DNA from: Siphonodentalium dalli
Lineage: Eukaryota > Mollusca > Scaphopoda > Gadilida > Siphonodentaliidae
DNA length: 64,000 bases
Assembly (NCBI GenBank): GCA_032622095.1
Contig: CP136066.1
Location: 51,122,911 to 51,186,910, forward strand
Direction: 5' to 3'
Part shown: one piece after another, positions 33,473-45,408 of the stretch
How positions within the stretch are numbered: the first letter of the stretch is position 1
How the letters are laid out: each line of letters opens with the position of its first letter
Notes under the pieces: generated by a model
Database searches by the model: none
What the model was told of the DNA's origin: nothing
What the model saw: the letters and a program-made list of their open reading frames with translations, nothing else
Made by a program: the position numbers and the translations under genes

Positions 33473-34020
33473 TCCACAGAGACCGCCCCTACAAACTGAA
33501 ACTTACAAAGTCCCCGTAACAATGCAGCATGTTTCTTCACCTCGATCCTTTCAATGTAGCGATATGTTGCAAAGTCTTACGAAACGTTACCAATACATGT
33601 TACAAATGATATTAAGTCCCCAGTATGATGTGATTTCTGAGATCCACAGAGACCGCTCGTAGACAGGTGTTACAAATGATATAAAGTCCATGTGAGAAAA
33701 CTGCAGTATATTTTTTCAACTCGTCTTAGTGTAGCGATAAATTATGTTGCAAAGTTTTACAAAGCATTACGTTATGTGATTTCTGAGATCCAGAGAGACC
33801 GTTCTTTGATGGGTGTTACAAATGATATAACCGCAGGATATTTCTTCAACTCGTCTCAGTGTAGCGATATGTTAAAAAGTGTTACGAAGGTTTACGTGAT
33901 TTACGAGATTCCACAGATCGATGTACCGCTCGTAGACGGATGTTCAAATTATTATTCCATACAATTGCTACAAAGTCCCCATGAGAAAACACAACAATTA
34001 TTTTCTCCACCCCATTGCAG
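33393..34020 (+). repeat. Tandem array of ~120-175-bp units
   Basis: Five diverged units start at about 33393, 33511, 33687, 33827 and 33977. Each has a GTCCCCGTGAGAAAAC-like start, then a TCAGTGTAGCGATATGTTAC core, then CCACAGAGACCGCTCG. The 165-codon open frame across it is a repeat by-product. Confidence 0.75.
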
Positions 34021-35159
34021 CGTAGCAATTAACATGTTTATTGTTAGATTGCAAGCAAATGAATTAACGTGTTACAGAGTATTTTGCCATTTTGAGGTTC
34101 CACAGAAACTGTTCATAGTAATACTCATGTCTTTATTATCTGGACACAAGTGTTTTAATAATCACTTTAAATTTGACCAAATATATTAGTTTTTGAAAAA
34201 TAAATCATAGTAAAATTTCTTAAATACCATGATAGTTTAATTCTTCTGAAAACTTGTTTCTGGATAAAATCACAATGATACAAAACAAATGACAGTCTAG
34301 GTGGGAGGTATCAAATTTGAATGATATTCAATCACAAACATGGCTGCTTGGTTTTTCTTCTTTGTATCACTAAATATCGGACAAAACTGGATGTGGTGAT
34401 ACAACATATTGCAGTGGACTATCAGTGCATGCCAGTGATAGTGCATGCCAGTGATAGTATCGGGACCTGCAGTCAAACTGACTGCCATCTTGAATTATAA
34501 GATTTTTCCCATATAAGATTTTGGATAAATAATGTTGTTCCTTGGATATTTGTGCAACAACCAGAAGACACTTGTACGAATCTATGTCTAATGAGAAGAA
34601 ATTTAAAAGCTCAATGTGTTAAGATTAATTAATTGCTAAGTATTAAATTTTCCCACGGTGATCCACCGTGGTCAAATAAGCGTTAATCGAGCATTTTACT
34701 AGAAAAAGCAGTGGTCCATACTACAACATGAAAGTTAGACAATGTTTTTACATTGCACTAAACAGCACACCAAAATTGGGTCAATCTAATAATGCAAGTG
34801 CACAACTATTAAATATCCAATATTTTCAATGAGACTATTTATTATTAAAGTTAATTTTGATGGAATTTAAATGCGACAATACATGCACATGTTTTGTATT
34901 TCCGGATAAATAGAATCAGATATTCATCACGGTGTCGAATGTCATGTGTACTGCAATTAGTCAGAAACAAACAAGAGATGGATAAACAAAGATGAATAAC
35001 TCTAGAACGGAAAACCCGAACAAAACGATTGAACACTCTGTCGAGTGCCCCCATAGTTGTGAACATTCGTACCAACTTTCATTGAGATCTGGCGACCGGT
35101 GGTGGAGATATCTGCTCAGAGCGACAAAAAGCCAGCATGTCTAGATAAACAAAGATCAA
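34021..35159. other. Unassigned sequence with one perfect palindrome and dispersed repeats
   Basis: CCACGGTG-ATC-CACCGTGG at 34653-34671 is a perfect 8-bp-stem hairpin. The stretch 34985-35130 (GAACGGAAAACCCGAAC onward) recurs at 35645-35740. No gene was found. Confidence 0.55.
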
Positions 35160-35613
35160 TACAGTACCAGTTAAAGGAATTGGTACATTAAGCGCGCTAT
35201 TTTCGCGCCCGATATCGCAATAGTTTGCACTTAATATCGCAATATTTCGCGCTTAATATTGCGATATCGCGCGCTTAATATTGCGACATCTGGCGCTCAA
35301 AATTGTGACATTTAAATACAATTATTGCTTCTATATTGTTTGGCATAAATAGAGCCAATATTTTAGATTTGTATATAATTATAGTTGTAAATGCTATATG
35401 TACACTACATGTACCCTATATGCACACTATTATCTAATATAAATATAACACTATCGGGTCTGCATGAAAGTTTGTCGCGCTCAATATTGCGACAATACGC
35501 ATTAATATCGCAATATTCTGCGCTCAATATCAAGCACGACAGATATTTGGTATTGCGCTATAATCGCAATAAAGGCGCGCCTCAATATACCACTTCTTCT
35601 GACTGGTACTGTA
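35160..35613. mobile_element. TIR element with internal AATATTGCGATAT repeats
   Basis: Perfect 12-base terminal inverted repeats, TACAGTACCAGT (35160-35171) and ACTGGTACTGTA (35602-35613). Inside each end lies a cluster of ~20-base units of the type GCGCTTAATATTGCGATAT in both orientations (35190-35310 and 35470-35600), giving long imperfect hairpins. The 454-base element has no coding capacity. Target duplication is not evident. Confidence 0.7.
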
Positions 35614-35948
35614 GTTCTAGAGTGGAAAACGCAAATGAAACCTTAGAACGGAACACCCGAACAAAATTATTAAACACTCCATTGAATGCCTTCATAGTGA
35701 TGAACTTCGTTACCAGATTTCATGAAGATCCAACAGACATGAACAGACATCAGACAGACAGACAGAAGTACGGACATATCCGAAACAGTAACCCCCCATT
35801 TAAAAAAGAGGTCAGATGTCATCAATGGAGCGGTCATAAGAAACATAAACCTGTGGTCATAGGTGATAATGATCGAGGTGTATAGTATAGATACCGTTAT
35901 GTTAGTACACTGCTCGTACATGTACATATAAGGCTAGCCAAAAAAAAA
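35614..35948 (+). repeat. Dispersed repeat with GACAGACAGACAG tail
   Basis: TTAGAACGGAACACCCGAAC through CATGAAGATCCAACAGAC matches 34995-35095, then ends in ACAGACAGACAGAAG. Such tails also occur near 36390 and 48710. Confidence 0.6.
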
Positions 35949-36213
35949 TGGCTAATTAAGGCAGTTATTGATCCAGTTCCAAGTTCCTGTGGTAAGACCA
36001 TCACTTAGTGGTACCGCATATACATTATATATTCTGCCATTTCTGGGCACAAGACCTACAATTTATATTATAGGATGAAATTTTTAATTACTGTTTACAA
36101 ACGTCCCCAAACATTGTATCCAGTCCCCGTGAGAAAACCGCAACATATTTCCCCCTTCGTCTCAGTGTAACGATATCTTACAAAGCGTTACCTGATTTAT
36201 GATATTCCACAGA
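35949..36213 (+). repeat. Second copy of the 33208-33472 segment
   Basis: Same orientation as the first copy. It starts inside the right arm of the hairpin seen at 33145-33240 and ends at GATATTCCACAGAG, after which the two loci diverge. Confidence 0.8.
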
Positions 36214-37005
36214 GTATGAAACAAGGTGTCGATAAAGGCCCTTAACTCTAATCCCATAACAATAATCGGATCGAACCCAAATTTGAACTTGACCTGTATT
36301 TTGATATGACTGAGCCATACACCAAGTTTGGCTGTGATCAAATAATCCAATTTCAATTTATCATCCGGATACCAAAATGTTGACAGACGGACGGACAGAA
36401 TAATTACATAATACATACCGTTTTTTCAATGGCTCCCGTCTAGAGATCACCCCGAAGATCCATATGAAGTTTGGTGACAATCAAATGAGGGATGTGACAT
36501 GTAGGGTGTGCTAAAGGAAATTGTTGAAGGATGCATGAACGGACGACGGACACCAACCGACCTAAAATGTCCTAAAATTGCTAAAAATAGATCAACTAAG
36601 GGCTATAACTGAGGTAAAAATTATTGATTTTCCGATGATGAAAACGCCTCTCGAACCGATTTCCATTTATCTGTGGGCTCAATCGGCTGATTCCGATGTT
36701 TGTGTATGTTGAGCGTCTGTTCCTATATACACGCAATGATCACTATACAAATACTTCAAATGGTACAAATACATTAAAGAAAGATGTACACACTGTTCCA
36801 ATATTACTTCCGCTGACGTCACTGCACGCTGCTTGTGATGAGGTCACAGGTGCCGACTTAGATTGGCGACTACCGAGTGACGTTATGACCAATCACGAAG
36901 CACGTGCACGCGGTGTCAAAGTCTTTGAGTAATGATTGGCTACTTGTATGTTGCCTCTTAGATGCGACAATGTACGGAATGGTGGATAATAACAGCTGTC
37001 ATATT
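36214..37005. other. Dispersed repeat remnants and CRE/CCAAT-bearing stretch
   Basis: 36230-36560 holds two repeat ends with ACAGACGGACGGACAG and ACGGACGACGGACACC tails, related in text (GAAGTTTGGTGACAATC, GTGTGCTAAAGGA) to the 58.9 kb array. 36800-36930 is GC-richer, with TGACGTCA (36815), GAGTGACGT and TGACCAATCA. The 78-codon frame over it is not supported as a gene. Confidence 0.45.
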
Positions 37006-37417
37006 TGTGACCCACCATATCAAATCCAGTCGTAAGACGGGATTTTTTTTTACCATAGGTCGCCTCGCATATATAAGAGAATGCATTGGCCTAACATTTT
37101 TTTACAATTTTAATAATGTTTTCTTGTATTCTTTAACAATTTTATAATTTCACCCATACAGAGCCCCAGACAAACACGAGCAGACGACACTCTTCTATAT
37201 ATGTGTGGGGCTCCCTGCAGGGTAATGGATGTTTTTTATTTTATGTCCTAAAAATTGTAAGAAACATTTATTTAAAAAAATGATAAAAAATTGTTAGGCC
37301 AATGCATTCTCTTATATATGCGAGGCGACATATGGTCGACTCGCATATATAAGAGAATGCATTGGCACAGGGTAAAAAAATCCCGACTTACGACTGGATT
37401 TGATATGGCGGGTCACA
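37006..37417. mobile_element. TGTGACCC-ended TIR element containing a 69-bp palindrome
   Basis: Left end TGTGACCCACCATATCAAAT, then CCAGTCGTAAG. The right end at 37383-37417 is the reverse complement with one difference. The arms extend over 90 bases, including GCATATATAAGAGAATGC. The right arm contains a complete 69-base palindrome (37298-37366) and the left arm a half copy (37055-37085). No ORF and no clear target duplication. Confidence 0.8.
37298..37366. repeat. 69-bp near-perfect palindrome, copy 1
   Basis: GCCAATGCATTCTCTTATAT on the left is fully mirrored on the right around the centre CGACATATGGTCG. The same palindrome occurs twice in the piggyBac-type MITE at 53350-53719. Confidence 0.9.
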
Positions 37418-40162
37418 TTTGTCCGAGATTTCCCATTAGTCACACCCGTTGTCTTTTAGCAAGTTGCACACTTTTAGTTCCGCCTTTATAGTATGTAGTA
37501 CTTGACAGAGTCAGAATCGGACACTATATACTATAGATGTTGAATGTTTCTTTAATTTTGTGCAATCAGCGCATCGGCAGTGATACATCATACATGTATT
37601 TCTTTTTCATATTCACAACTTGTTATGAAACATAATTTTTATCACACAAATATTAAAATATGAATATGAACAAAATTACTTTGTATTTACTACCAATCAC
37701 AATCCACATTTGAAATGGCATAGTTCACGTGCATGATTACATCTGGGTATTTCATAATAATTATAATTTATAAAACCAGCGTCCCCATGAGTAATATTAA
37801 TAGCCATTGCCCACCCCACCCCACGTAACAACCACGCTGGTTGTTATCGAAGATAGTTCCGATCTCAACTACTAATTCATTCACTGTGCCCGTAATGTAT
37901 TTGTGAAAGCCTTGTTATCTCCAGTTGATATATTACACTAATAGTGGTCTTAGTAATGACGTACGAGTTGTTTTACATGTTTATAAAACAATATAGACAT
38001 CGCTCATATGAAGGATGTGAATACGATTGGTTGCCGATGATGCTATATATTATATACCAATTGGGTTACATTACTAGTTTGACTAGAATGCTTTGTGTGT
38101 GCCATTGCACTTCAGCAGCAAAAAAAACAACATCATAGTCAATTTCAAATTTCGACACAAATAAATAAAAGACACGCGATCATTGGTTAGTCTTTGATTA
38201 ACAATGTGTCAATGTGAACATGCACTTAGCGACTGATCTACAGTCCTTGGGAACATATCATGAAAATGTCAATTGCGTTGAGAATGAGACAGCTTGTTTC
38301 CCCAGTTAATTAATAAGGCGTTTTAATAATCCATGTTTCAACATATTGTTTAGTACAATTTTGTCTCAATAGAACCATTCGCTGGACTGTTTGGCAGGAC
38401 ATGGTTTATTTGCGTCTGCGACTTTCAGAAATGTTCGTTCGCACGTCACTTTCAATGCGAAAAAACAAATATTCCGCACGATCTTTTAGACATGAGCTCA
38501 ACAATTTTCCGAGTTTCAAGTGTGTGTATATATATATATGTCAGAGTTATGGAGGCACGGACTCAGTATGAATGTTGATTGCTTCATATTTGCTTAACTC
38601 GGTGAGCGTGAACAAATTTTCATTTCTTATCGAAATGGCCATGTGTCGATCGGAACGATACATTGAGATGTCCCTCAAACCAAATCAAGCTTGAAAACCG
38701 GTCCCGATTTTCATGTACGAGTCTCAGCTATCTGGACATCGACGCAACCACGTCTGGTGTTTTGCGCGCCCATGTAGCTTGTGTCGTCCTGATGTGCGTT
38801 GTGAGTCGTACCGTCATGGCGTCTTTATCGGTTTCCAGAAAGCAATTTTTCAATATTGTTCTTTTATGAACGATTTATTATCAAAATAAAACCAGTAACA
38901 ATGCAAATTAAGTATAAATGTGGATTTAATTTACAATTGGTGCAACCATTTCATATTAGCGCATGTGCATTCTTTACAATATGTGCTTCCGGTATGACGT
39001 AACATATTCCCGGAAGGAAGGACAGACAAATAAGCAGACAAATAAACAGAGATCCGGACAGACCGAAAACATTACTTGCGTCCAGCATAGACCGGCGCAA
39101 ATAGCTAGTGTACATGAAACAAGAACCCTTCTTGAAGCTAGTCACAAAAAAAATAAAACTCTCTTCCGTGAATAAATAAAACTCTTCACTCATATATATA
39201 TTTGTATTTATTTATTTACTAAACATGATAAGCTATAAGAAAATATCAGCAAAAAAATAGAGCTCTTCATCAACCTTGGAGGTATTATGTGGAGTTTTGT
39301 TTTCTTCCTAGAGGTCCAAACCACTTAGTCATTCAACAATTAAATATGATGTAGTACACCTTCCAGTGTGGAATAAATAGGACATCATGTTTGAGTCCGT
39401 GAGCGTCATCGAATATATCATTGGCGGGCATGACAATTTGTGTTTTCAACTGTGGAAAGCCACTCTTGGGGGCACGGATTTCTCTTGTGACATGTTTCAT
39501 GGTACTCATGGGGGCGAACAGAATGCCCTTTAAAATCTACTGTATATATTTAAAAGGCCTAGTTTGATATGAGAGAATAGATTTCTCGTGAATAGATAAT
39601 ACGAAATATCGAGTTTTCGCTGTTTTCACAGATGACATGGCTGTGCATTTTCTTTTTATTACATAACTCCCCGATACCTCAGACAAATTAACTATGTTGT
39701 AGGTGCTGTTTGAACTATCAATAACCAATATCTCACTAAATTGATAATAATCGGTTATTCCTGAGGCTTGACACCATTCCTTAACCAGATTTAAATGTTG
39801 AATCAACTGTTTATCATTGATATGCAGTTTATGTACTGGTCATTCACCTAGAACATCATATCGGCAATAGAAATAATTAAGAATATTCGTAATATTTTCT
39901 CACGGAAGTACTTAATATAGCAAAACCGGCTGCTTACAATGGTTCACTTTGTTCAGGGAGGCAGAAAAATCTACATTTGGTACATGGTTGTGCTGGAAAG
40001 TGGTTGGCTACAATTCAATGCAATTATGTATTATATGTGGACTTGGGGCATACTTTTTTATACGAAACAATGCTCTAGTATGAAGAACATCGATATAGTT
40101 CTGGCTACATGTACCTCAAAATTAGGCGATCATTGTGGCTGATTTACATGATGCTCAGAGAT
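37418..40162. other. Unassigned sequence
   Basis: No gene recognised. A minus-strand frame at 39537-39806 (from an ATG, with text such as LVKEWCQASGITDYYQFSEI) has a coding-like composition but no family I can name and no splice context. The rest is AT-rich with short microsatellites (TATATA at 38527 and 39194). Confidence 0.4.
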
Positions 40163-40436
40163 ATAATATTTTCCGCGTTACGGAGTATAGAGGAAAATTA
40201 CTGTCTTCACGGCATATGCAGAGTTAATGGGTAAAGAACGCTTTGTCGCGTGAATATTGTCTGGTCAGTGATTATCGATATGTGTGATTGGTACTCAGTC
40301 GCTGGTGTGATGTATGATTGTCATTGAGTGAGCAGGTATGCGCTAAAAGCGTGAATGGTCAATCTAGTGCCAGTTGTCGTCGCGGTCGGACACAGTTTTC
40401 TGTACTTGTTTGTTTGGTTTTCTTAAGAAAATAGTT
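40163..40436 (+). repeat. Split direct repeat A1 (left end of YR retroelement)
   Basis: Starts ATAATATTTTCCGCGTTACG and ends TTCTTAAGAAAATAGTT. It is identical to 44766-45039 apart from one T/C difference near the end. Confidence 0.95.
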
Positions 40437-41764
40437 ATTCTCAGACGCTTCATCTGTTCAGCGTATATATAGCTTGAGGAAAAATGGACAAACCTTCAGT
40501 GAAAATAAACATAAGAATGTAACGGGACACATTATGTAATAAATTCGGAGCTGGACCATTACAAAGCTGATACTTTTAACAAACATGCACCAATGGTCAA
40601 TGTTTGCAAGGGGATAAGGTGTTGTATTTCGAGACGTTTTGGACCCTGAAGAAGATGTTACACCAGCTGTCAAATATCATAATTTTGGGATCGGAAGTGA
40701 GGGGACATGGCATGAAGGGCAAGGTTTTGCCTGTGGAAAAGCTGATCCTTGTCGGGCTGTCTTATCTTAGTAATAACCATCTCTTCAGTTACACAGATAA
40801 GTATTTTTAGAAACTATAGTTTCTCTAGAATCGAATGATTTTCGTTCTATGATCTTGGGAATTAAATCGGTCACGACCGACGAGAAATTGGTTCATAACA
40901 GCCTTTGGCATATTTGAATGTTATCTATCATACGAAATGACAATGTTATCCAATTTGTCAGAACCTGAGTGCATGAGTCTTAAAAATAATAAGTCCGCGC
41001 TTTGGACAATTCGGAAATTGTTTCAGAAGAAATTGAAAAACCTCAGAGAAAGGTGGTATTTCTGAATTGTGCAATACTCCAAAGGTAGTAAATCTTTAAC
41101 AATTGCAAAACATCGTAATGGCAAGAAATGACTTGTATTAGGTTGTTATCATAGCAATCATCATGTTTTCAAGAAATATTGTAAATATGAAGATGTTCCT
41201 ATCATCTTGTCTTGTCTATGTGTAAAAAAGGACAATTTTACACACGCGTGGCATAATCATCATTTATAATTTGCAGAGCTAGTCTCAGTGGAAATATCGT
41301 GGATTTAGATGGTATCAACTTTCTGGAGTTAGATACTGTGTAATTCAAGGGTTAAATACTGTTTATATAATGTTGTAACATATGTGTTACGTTCAGTCGG
41401 TTTAGTATCTACCAAAGTAATGATGGAAATCGAAGTACTTACGATACGCGAGGATCAATCGACCAGTATAGATATTGTTTTTGGTGACGGAATCGCGGTT
41501 TGTTCGAATTGTGAAGAACAGGACACAGACGCTAAAGTCTGATTTATAACTTGAAATTGTGGCTTCATCATTGCTGAAAATATAAAGCGATTTGGAACCA
41601 TGCATGCTATAATTAAATTTTCCGATTTTACTTATACTGGGACATGCAATGCGGAGTTATCATAATATCCGATGAAAGGAATGAAAGCATTCATAATAGC
41701 TTTAATCCGTTGTTACATGTACATTTGTAAATAAAAATTTGGTCAGAGAAACGTTAAAGTAAAC

Positions 41765-42595
41765 GTGAGTTACTTTCGAATCTTTTGATTCAGATGTCTA
41801 ATTCTTGACCAGTTTGGTTGGAAAAATACTGTCAACTCAGATAGTGTTTGACAGAAAGATCTGTTTACACACAAAGTGTTACATACAACAATAAAGGGTT
41901 GATGGCATTTGGATGATGTTGATGAAATAAGAGGTTTGACTGAATTAATATTTTTTGAAAGATCATTTGATGAAATGTAACTAACACAGTTTATCAAAAG
42001 CGGTTGTTCATTTTGTGTTGCTCATTTACGCTTATTTTACAATGAACCTTTCGATTCAGATGTCGAATTCTTCTATTCGGTGATGACGTATGTGTTCATT
42101 ATGTGTTCTGTAACGCACCCGGTTCCAGATACGAGCTCATTTAAGCTTATTTTATAATTAATGAATCTTTCGATTCAGATGTCGAATTCTTCCATTCGGT
42201 TTTTACGTCTGTTGACGACGGTCGAACGTTTGAGAGATATGTTTTCACACAAAGTTTTACATACAACAATAAAGGGTTGATGGCATTTGGATGATGTTGT
42301 TGAAATAAGAGGTTTGACTGAATTAATATTTTTGGAAAGATCATTTGATGAAATGAAACTAACAGTTTATCAAAAGCGGGTGTTCATTTTGTGTTGCTCA
42401 TTTACGCTTATTTTATAATGAATCTTTCGATTCAGATGTCGAATTCTTCTATTCGGCGATGACGTATGTGTTCATTATGTGTTCTGTAACGCACCCGGTT
42501 CCGGGTACGAGCTCATTTAAGCTTATTTTATAATTAATGAATCTTTCGATTCAGATGTCGAATGCTTCCATTCGGTTATGACGTCTGTTGATGAC
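41765..42595 (+). repeat. ~400-bp tandem duplication inside YR retroelement
   Basis: Two copies of a block running from TTCGATTCAGATGTCGAATT through TTACATACAACAATAAAGGG and TATCAAAAGCGG, with smaller internal repeats of TTCGATTCAGATGTCGAA at about 42050, 42170, 42427 and 42547. The last copy leads into a 55-codon frame ending at 42718 with acidic text (GGTFEQFGAIQPGMEFE). This frame could be a remnant of the element's first ORF; I cannot identify it. Confidence 0.7.
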
Positions 42596-43094
42596 GGTGG
42601 AACTTTTGAACAGTTCGGGGCTATTCAGCCAGGCATGGAATTTGAATGCCAGTTCGATTTTTTATCGAGGTCAGATGGCTCTCAAGAAGCCGAAGCTGAG
42701 TTTTCAGTGGTCGTTTAATTGACAGAGCCACCACAGCTTACTTTCCATTCGGAAAATAGTGCACTATAATATATAGATACGCATGTATATATGATATTAG
42801 TAGAATGCAGTGTGTATACACATAGCTTCAGGGAAGCTGCATGGGCAAGGGGTAGTCTTGTCTACAAATATTTGCTGATTATTGTTCATTATGCGAAGCT
42901 CATTGTGAGCTGAGAATAATTTGCGGATCATATACATAATTGAATCGCATATACATTTATATGGAATATTGCCAATATTTGAATGCAAAATTAAATAACA
43001 ATAATAATAACGCCTTGATGGCAGCCAAATCAGCAGATTTCTTGACATGTGGCATTGATGAGTTTAACGTAGAGAGAGCCCGAGGCATTAAAGC

Positions 43095-43358
43095 GTGCTT
43101 TCGTGCTTTATAATTTTTTGCGCCTATAATTTAAAAGGTACGAATGTGCTTCTAAAAACTGACTATCTAAATTTGTACATAATTTATTCATACATAGAAC
43201 GCATGTGCACGCTGTTTGATAATAATCTCAAACTAGCTTGGATTCCACGGGATCAAATTTCGAAAGCTGATGCTCTTAGCAAAGCTAAAGTCACAGACAC
43301 TTTGAGTGTCAGTACTGAGACTTTCCATCATCTGGAAAAGAAATGGGAAATATATTGA
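43095..43358 (+). pseudogene. RNase H C-terminal remnant of YR retroelement
   Basis: The frame contains LAWIPRDQISKADALSK, matching the W-I-P-R-x-x-N-x-x-A-D-x-L-S pattern that closes the RNase H domain of DIRS-type elements. It continues TFHHLEKKWEIY, as those elements continue toward a W-G-x-x-x-D segment. Upstream RT is not recognisable. Confidence 0.65.
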
Positions 43359-43484
43359 TCTATATATGATAATTTGATTGGCATTGATGCATTTCTGCAC
43401 ATAATCCGATTGGCACTGATGCATATATGCACAGTTGGAGGGGTATAATAAATTACCAAGTATAATACAAGAGTTTTACAAATA

Positions 43485-43697
43485 GTGGAAACTGAACAAT
43501 CCTACGATTCTTTGGTGGTCCCATTATGGGATTCTTCGGCTTTTTGGCCAAAACTTGCAAATAGAGATGGCGAGTTCAAACATTTTGTCAAAAGCCATAT
43601 AATTTTGGTTAATATTCTTGAGAAAGTGCCAATATCTGAACTTTTTCATAAAATCCGTATCTGCATTTGTTGCTTTGAATATTTTTTATTTAATTAA
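43485..43697 (+). pseudogene. Inter-domain segment of YR retroelement
   Basis: It reads LVVPLWDSSAFWPKLANRDG then FKHFVKSH, resembling the I-V-P-x-W-x-S-x-x-F-W-P-x-L block found between RNase H and the tyrosine recombinase in DIRS-like elements of marine invertebrates. It is short and isolated by stops. Confidence 0.55.
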
Positions 43698-43794
43698 GAG
43701 AGGTGTTTATATATTTACATGTATTTTGTTTCAGCTGATGACTTAAGGTGTTTAGTTTTTGAAGATTTGCAGAGGCAATACTTCTTCTTCTTCG

Positions 43795-43995
43795 GATGAG
43801 CTAATGTGCTTGGCCGGGTCGTCGGTGGACATGATATGTTCTGATAGAAGCAAAAACACTGTGAGGAATGTGCATAAACATTCAGGCGTTGGAAAGTGTT
43901 CATTCAGGTTCAAGGTTGTAATGCCTTGTCATTTAGTTCAGTGCATATATTTATCGTATGCACAATTCATGTTGAAAATTGAGCCACATATATAG
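43795..43995 (+). pseudogene. N-terminal part of tyrosine recombinase, decayed
   Basis: The frame includes DRSKNTVRNVHKH and later IYLSYAQFML, resembling the S-R-A-x-x-T-x-x-x-Y start of the recombinase core-binding domain and its L-Y-L-S-x-L helix. The catalytic R-H-R-Y residues are not present; the frame ends at the TAG at 43993-43995, where the domain should continue. Confidence 0.45.
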
Positions 43996-44675
43996 AGCTC
44001 AGTCGAGGCGGTAGTGTGTGGGATTCGATATCACAATATGTGTAATTTTCCGAACCCAATATAGGTATTTCAAAGTAGAACTATTATTTGGGAGACGGGG
44101 ATAAATTTTTGCTTTCAGCAAATGGATACAAGTGTTTGTCCTTATTTGCTCATTTCCAAATATCTATCATTGGTACGGAATTTGTTGTCCGAGGAAGTTA
44201 TCTTCCGCAATTTGTTTTTAATTGTGGTTTATTTAAAGCTCATCATACTAAATACAATATTTAGTTACACATGTGGAATGGAATGAACGAAATGTTTCTC
44301 GTTTATGCTATGCTATATATATTGGCAGTACAGTTTAAATATTGGTATTCACTCTTTACGAGCAGGCGGGGAAACCGCGGTTGCAAATGCAGATGAAACG
44401 ACCATATGTTCAAGAGGCATGGTCGATGGCGCACTGAGAGTGCAAAGGACGGTTATGTCCGCGATTCGATAGAATCAAGACTTGCATTATCCAAAATTGA
44501 GCATTTATGATAAATTTATGATATATTTATTTTTGATGGCGATATGCGGAAATGTGTTGATCATATATATACATGTCGATATATAAGTACTATATATATA
44601 TATAGTTAAAATTTCTGGGATCGAAACTATAGCATGGCTATAATGATTGGCCTTGCAGCCCGTTCTTTTTGTAAT

Positions 44676-44767
44676 CTATCTAGGTCCGACCGCCTAGCGT
44701 AGCACTTAAAGCTTAATGCTCTTAGTTGTTGTTTGTTTACCCAGTAGCGGGTATGGAGTGAAGACAT
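44676..44767 (+). repeat. Split direct repeat B1
   Basis: CTATCTAGGTCCGACCGCCT through GTATGGAGTGAAGACAT. It is identical over 92 bases to 45409-45500 and abuts A2. Confidence 0.95.
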
Positions 44768-45039
44768 AATATTTTCCGCGTTACGGAGTATAGAGGAAAA
44801 TTACTGTCTTCACGGCATATGCAGAGTTAATGGGTAAAGAACGCTTTGTCGCGTGAATATTGTCTGGTCAGTGATTATCGATATGTGTGATTGGTACTCA
44901 GTCGCTGGTGTGATGTATGATTGTCATTGAGTGAGCAGGTATGCGCTAAAAGCGTGAATGGTCAATCTAGTGCCAGTTGTCGTCGCGGTCGGACACAGTT
45001 TTCTGTACCTGTTTGTTTGGTTTTCTTAAGAAAATAGTT
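44766..45039 (+). repeat. Split direct repeat A2
   Basis: Internal copy of A, directly joined to B1 by a shared AT dinucleotide. Confidence 0.95.
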
Positions 45040-45408
45040 CGTTTAAAAAACGTGAGATACTTACTATCTTGTTTGTTCATCGGATGACGACTAAGAAAAC
45101 GAATCCGACGTTTTTATCCCTGATACTGGTATATTGAGCATTTTTCGGATACAGGTTTCCAGACCAACACATAAAAAAGACATAATAATAAAGTGAGGGG
45201 TCTGGTTTTTCCTGTAAGGCTTCCCAGTCTGAGAAGGGTGACTGATTCTGTTGAGCCAAGATAGAATGTGCGCTATAATACATATTATATTTTTTCAATC
45301 CGCATAGTTTCGATCCATTTTCATCGCTTCAAATATATTGAGATAGTCTGCATGAATATATAGCGCACATATATTCATCAGAGCGATTTTATTATTTCAT
45401 AATAAACG

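Noticed and set aside
33692-34189. 165-codon plus-strand frame
   Set aside because: It spans the ~150-base tandem array, and its periodic text follows the DNA repeat.
36696-36932. 78-codon frame over the CRE/CCAAT-rich stretch as a gene
   Set aside because: No splice signals or family match. The GC-rich text is explained by clustered TGACGT and CCAAT-like motifs.
40163-45039. A1 and A2 as the LTRs of an ordinary LTR retrotransposon
   Set aside because: They do not begin TG and end CA and there is no target duplication, while a second repeat pair (B1, B2) abuts A2 and ends the element. The split-direct-repeat model explains all four repeats.
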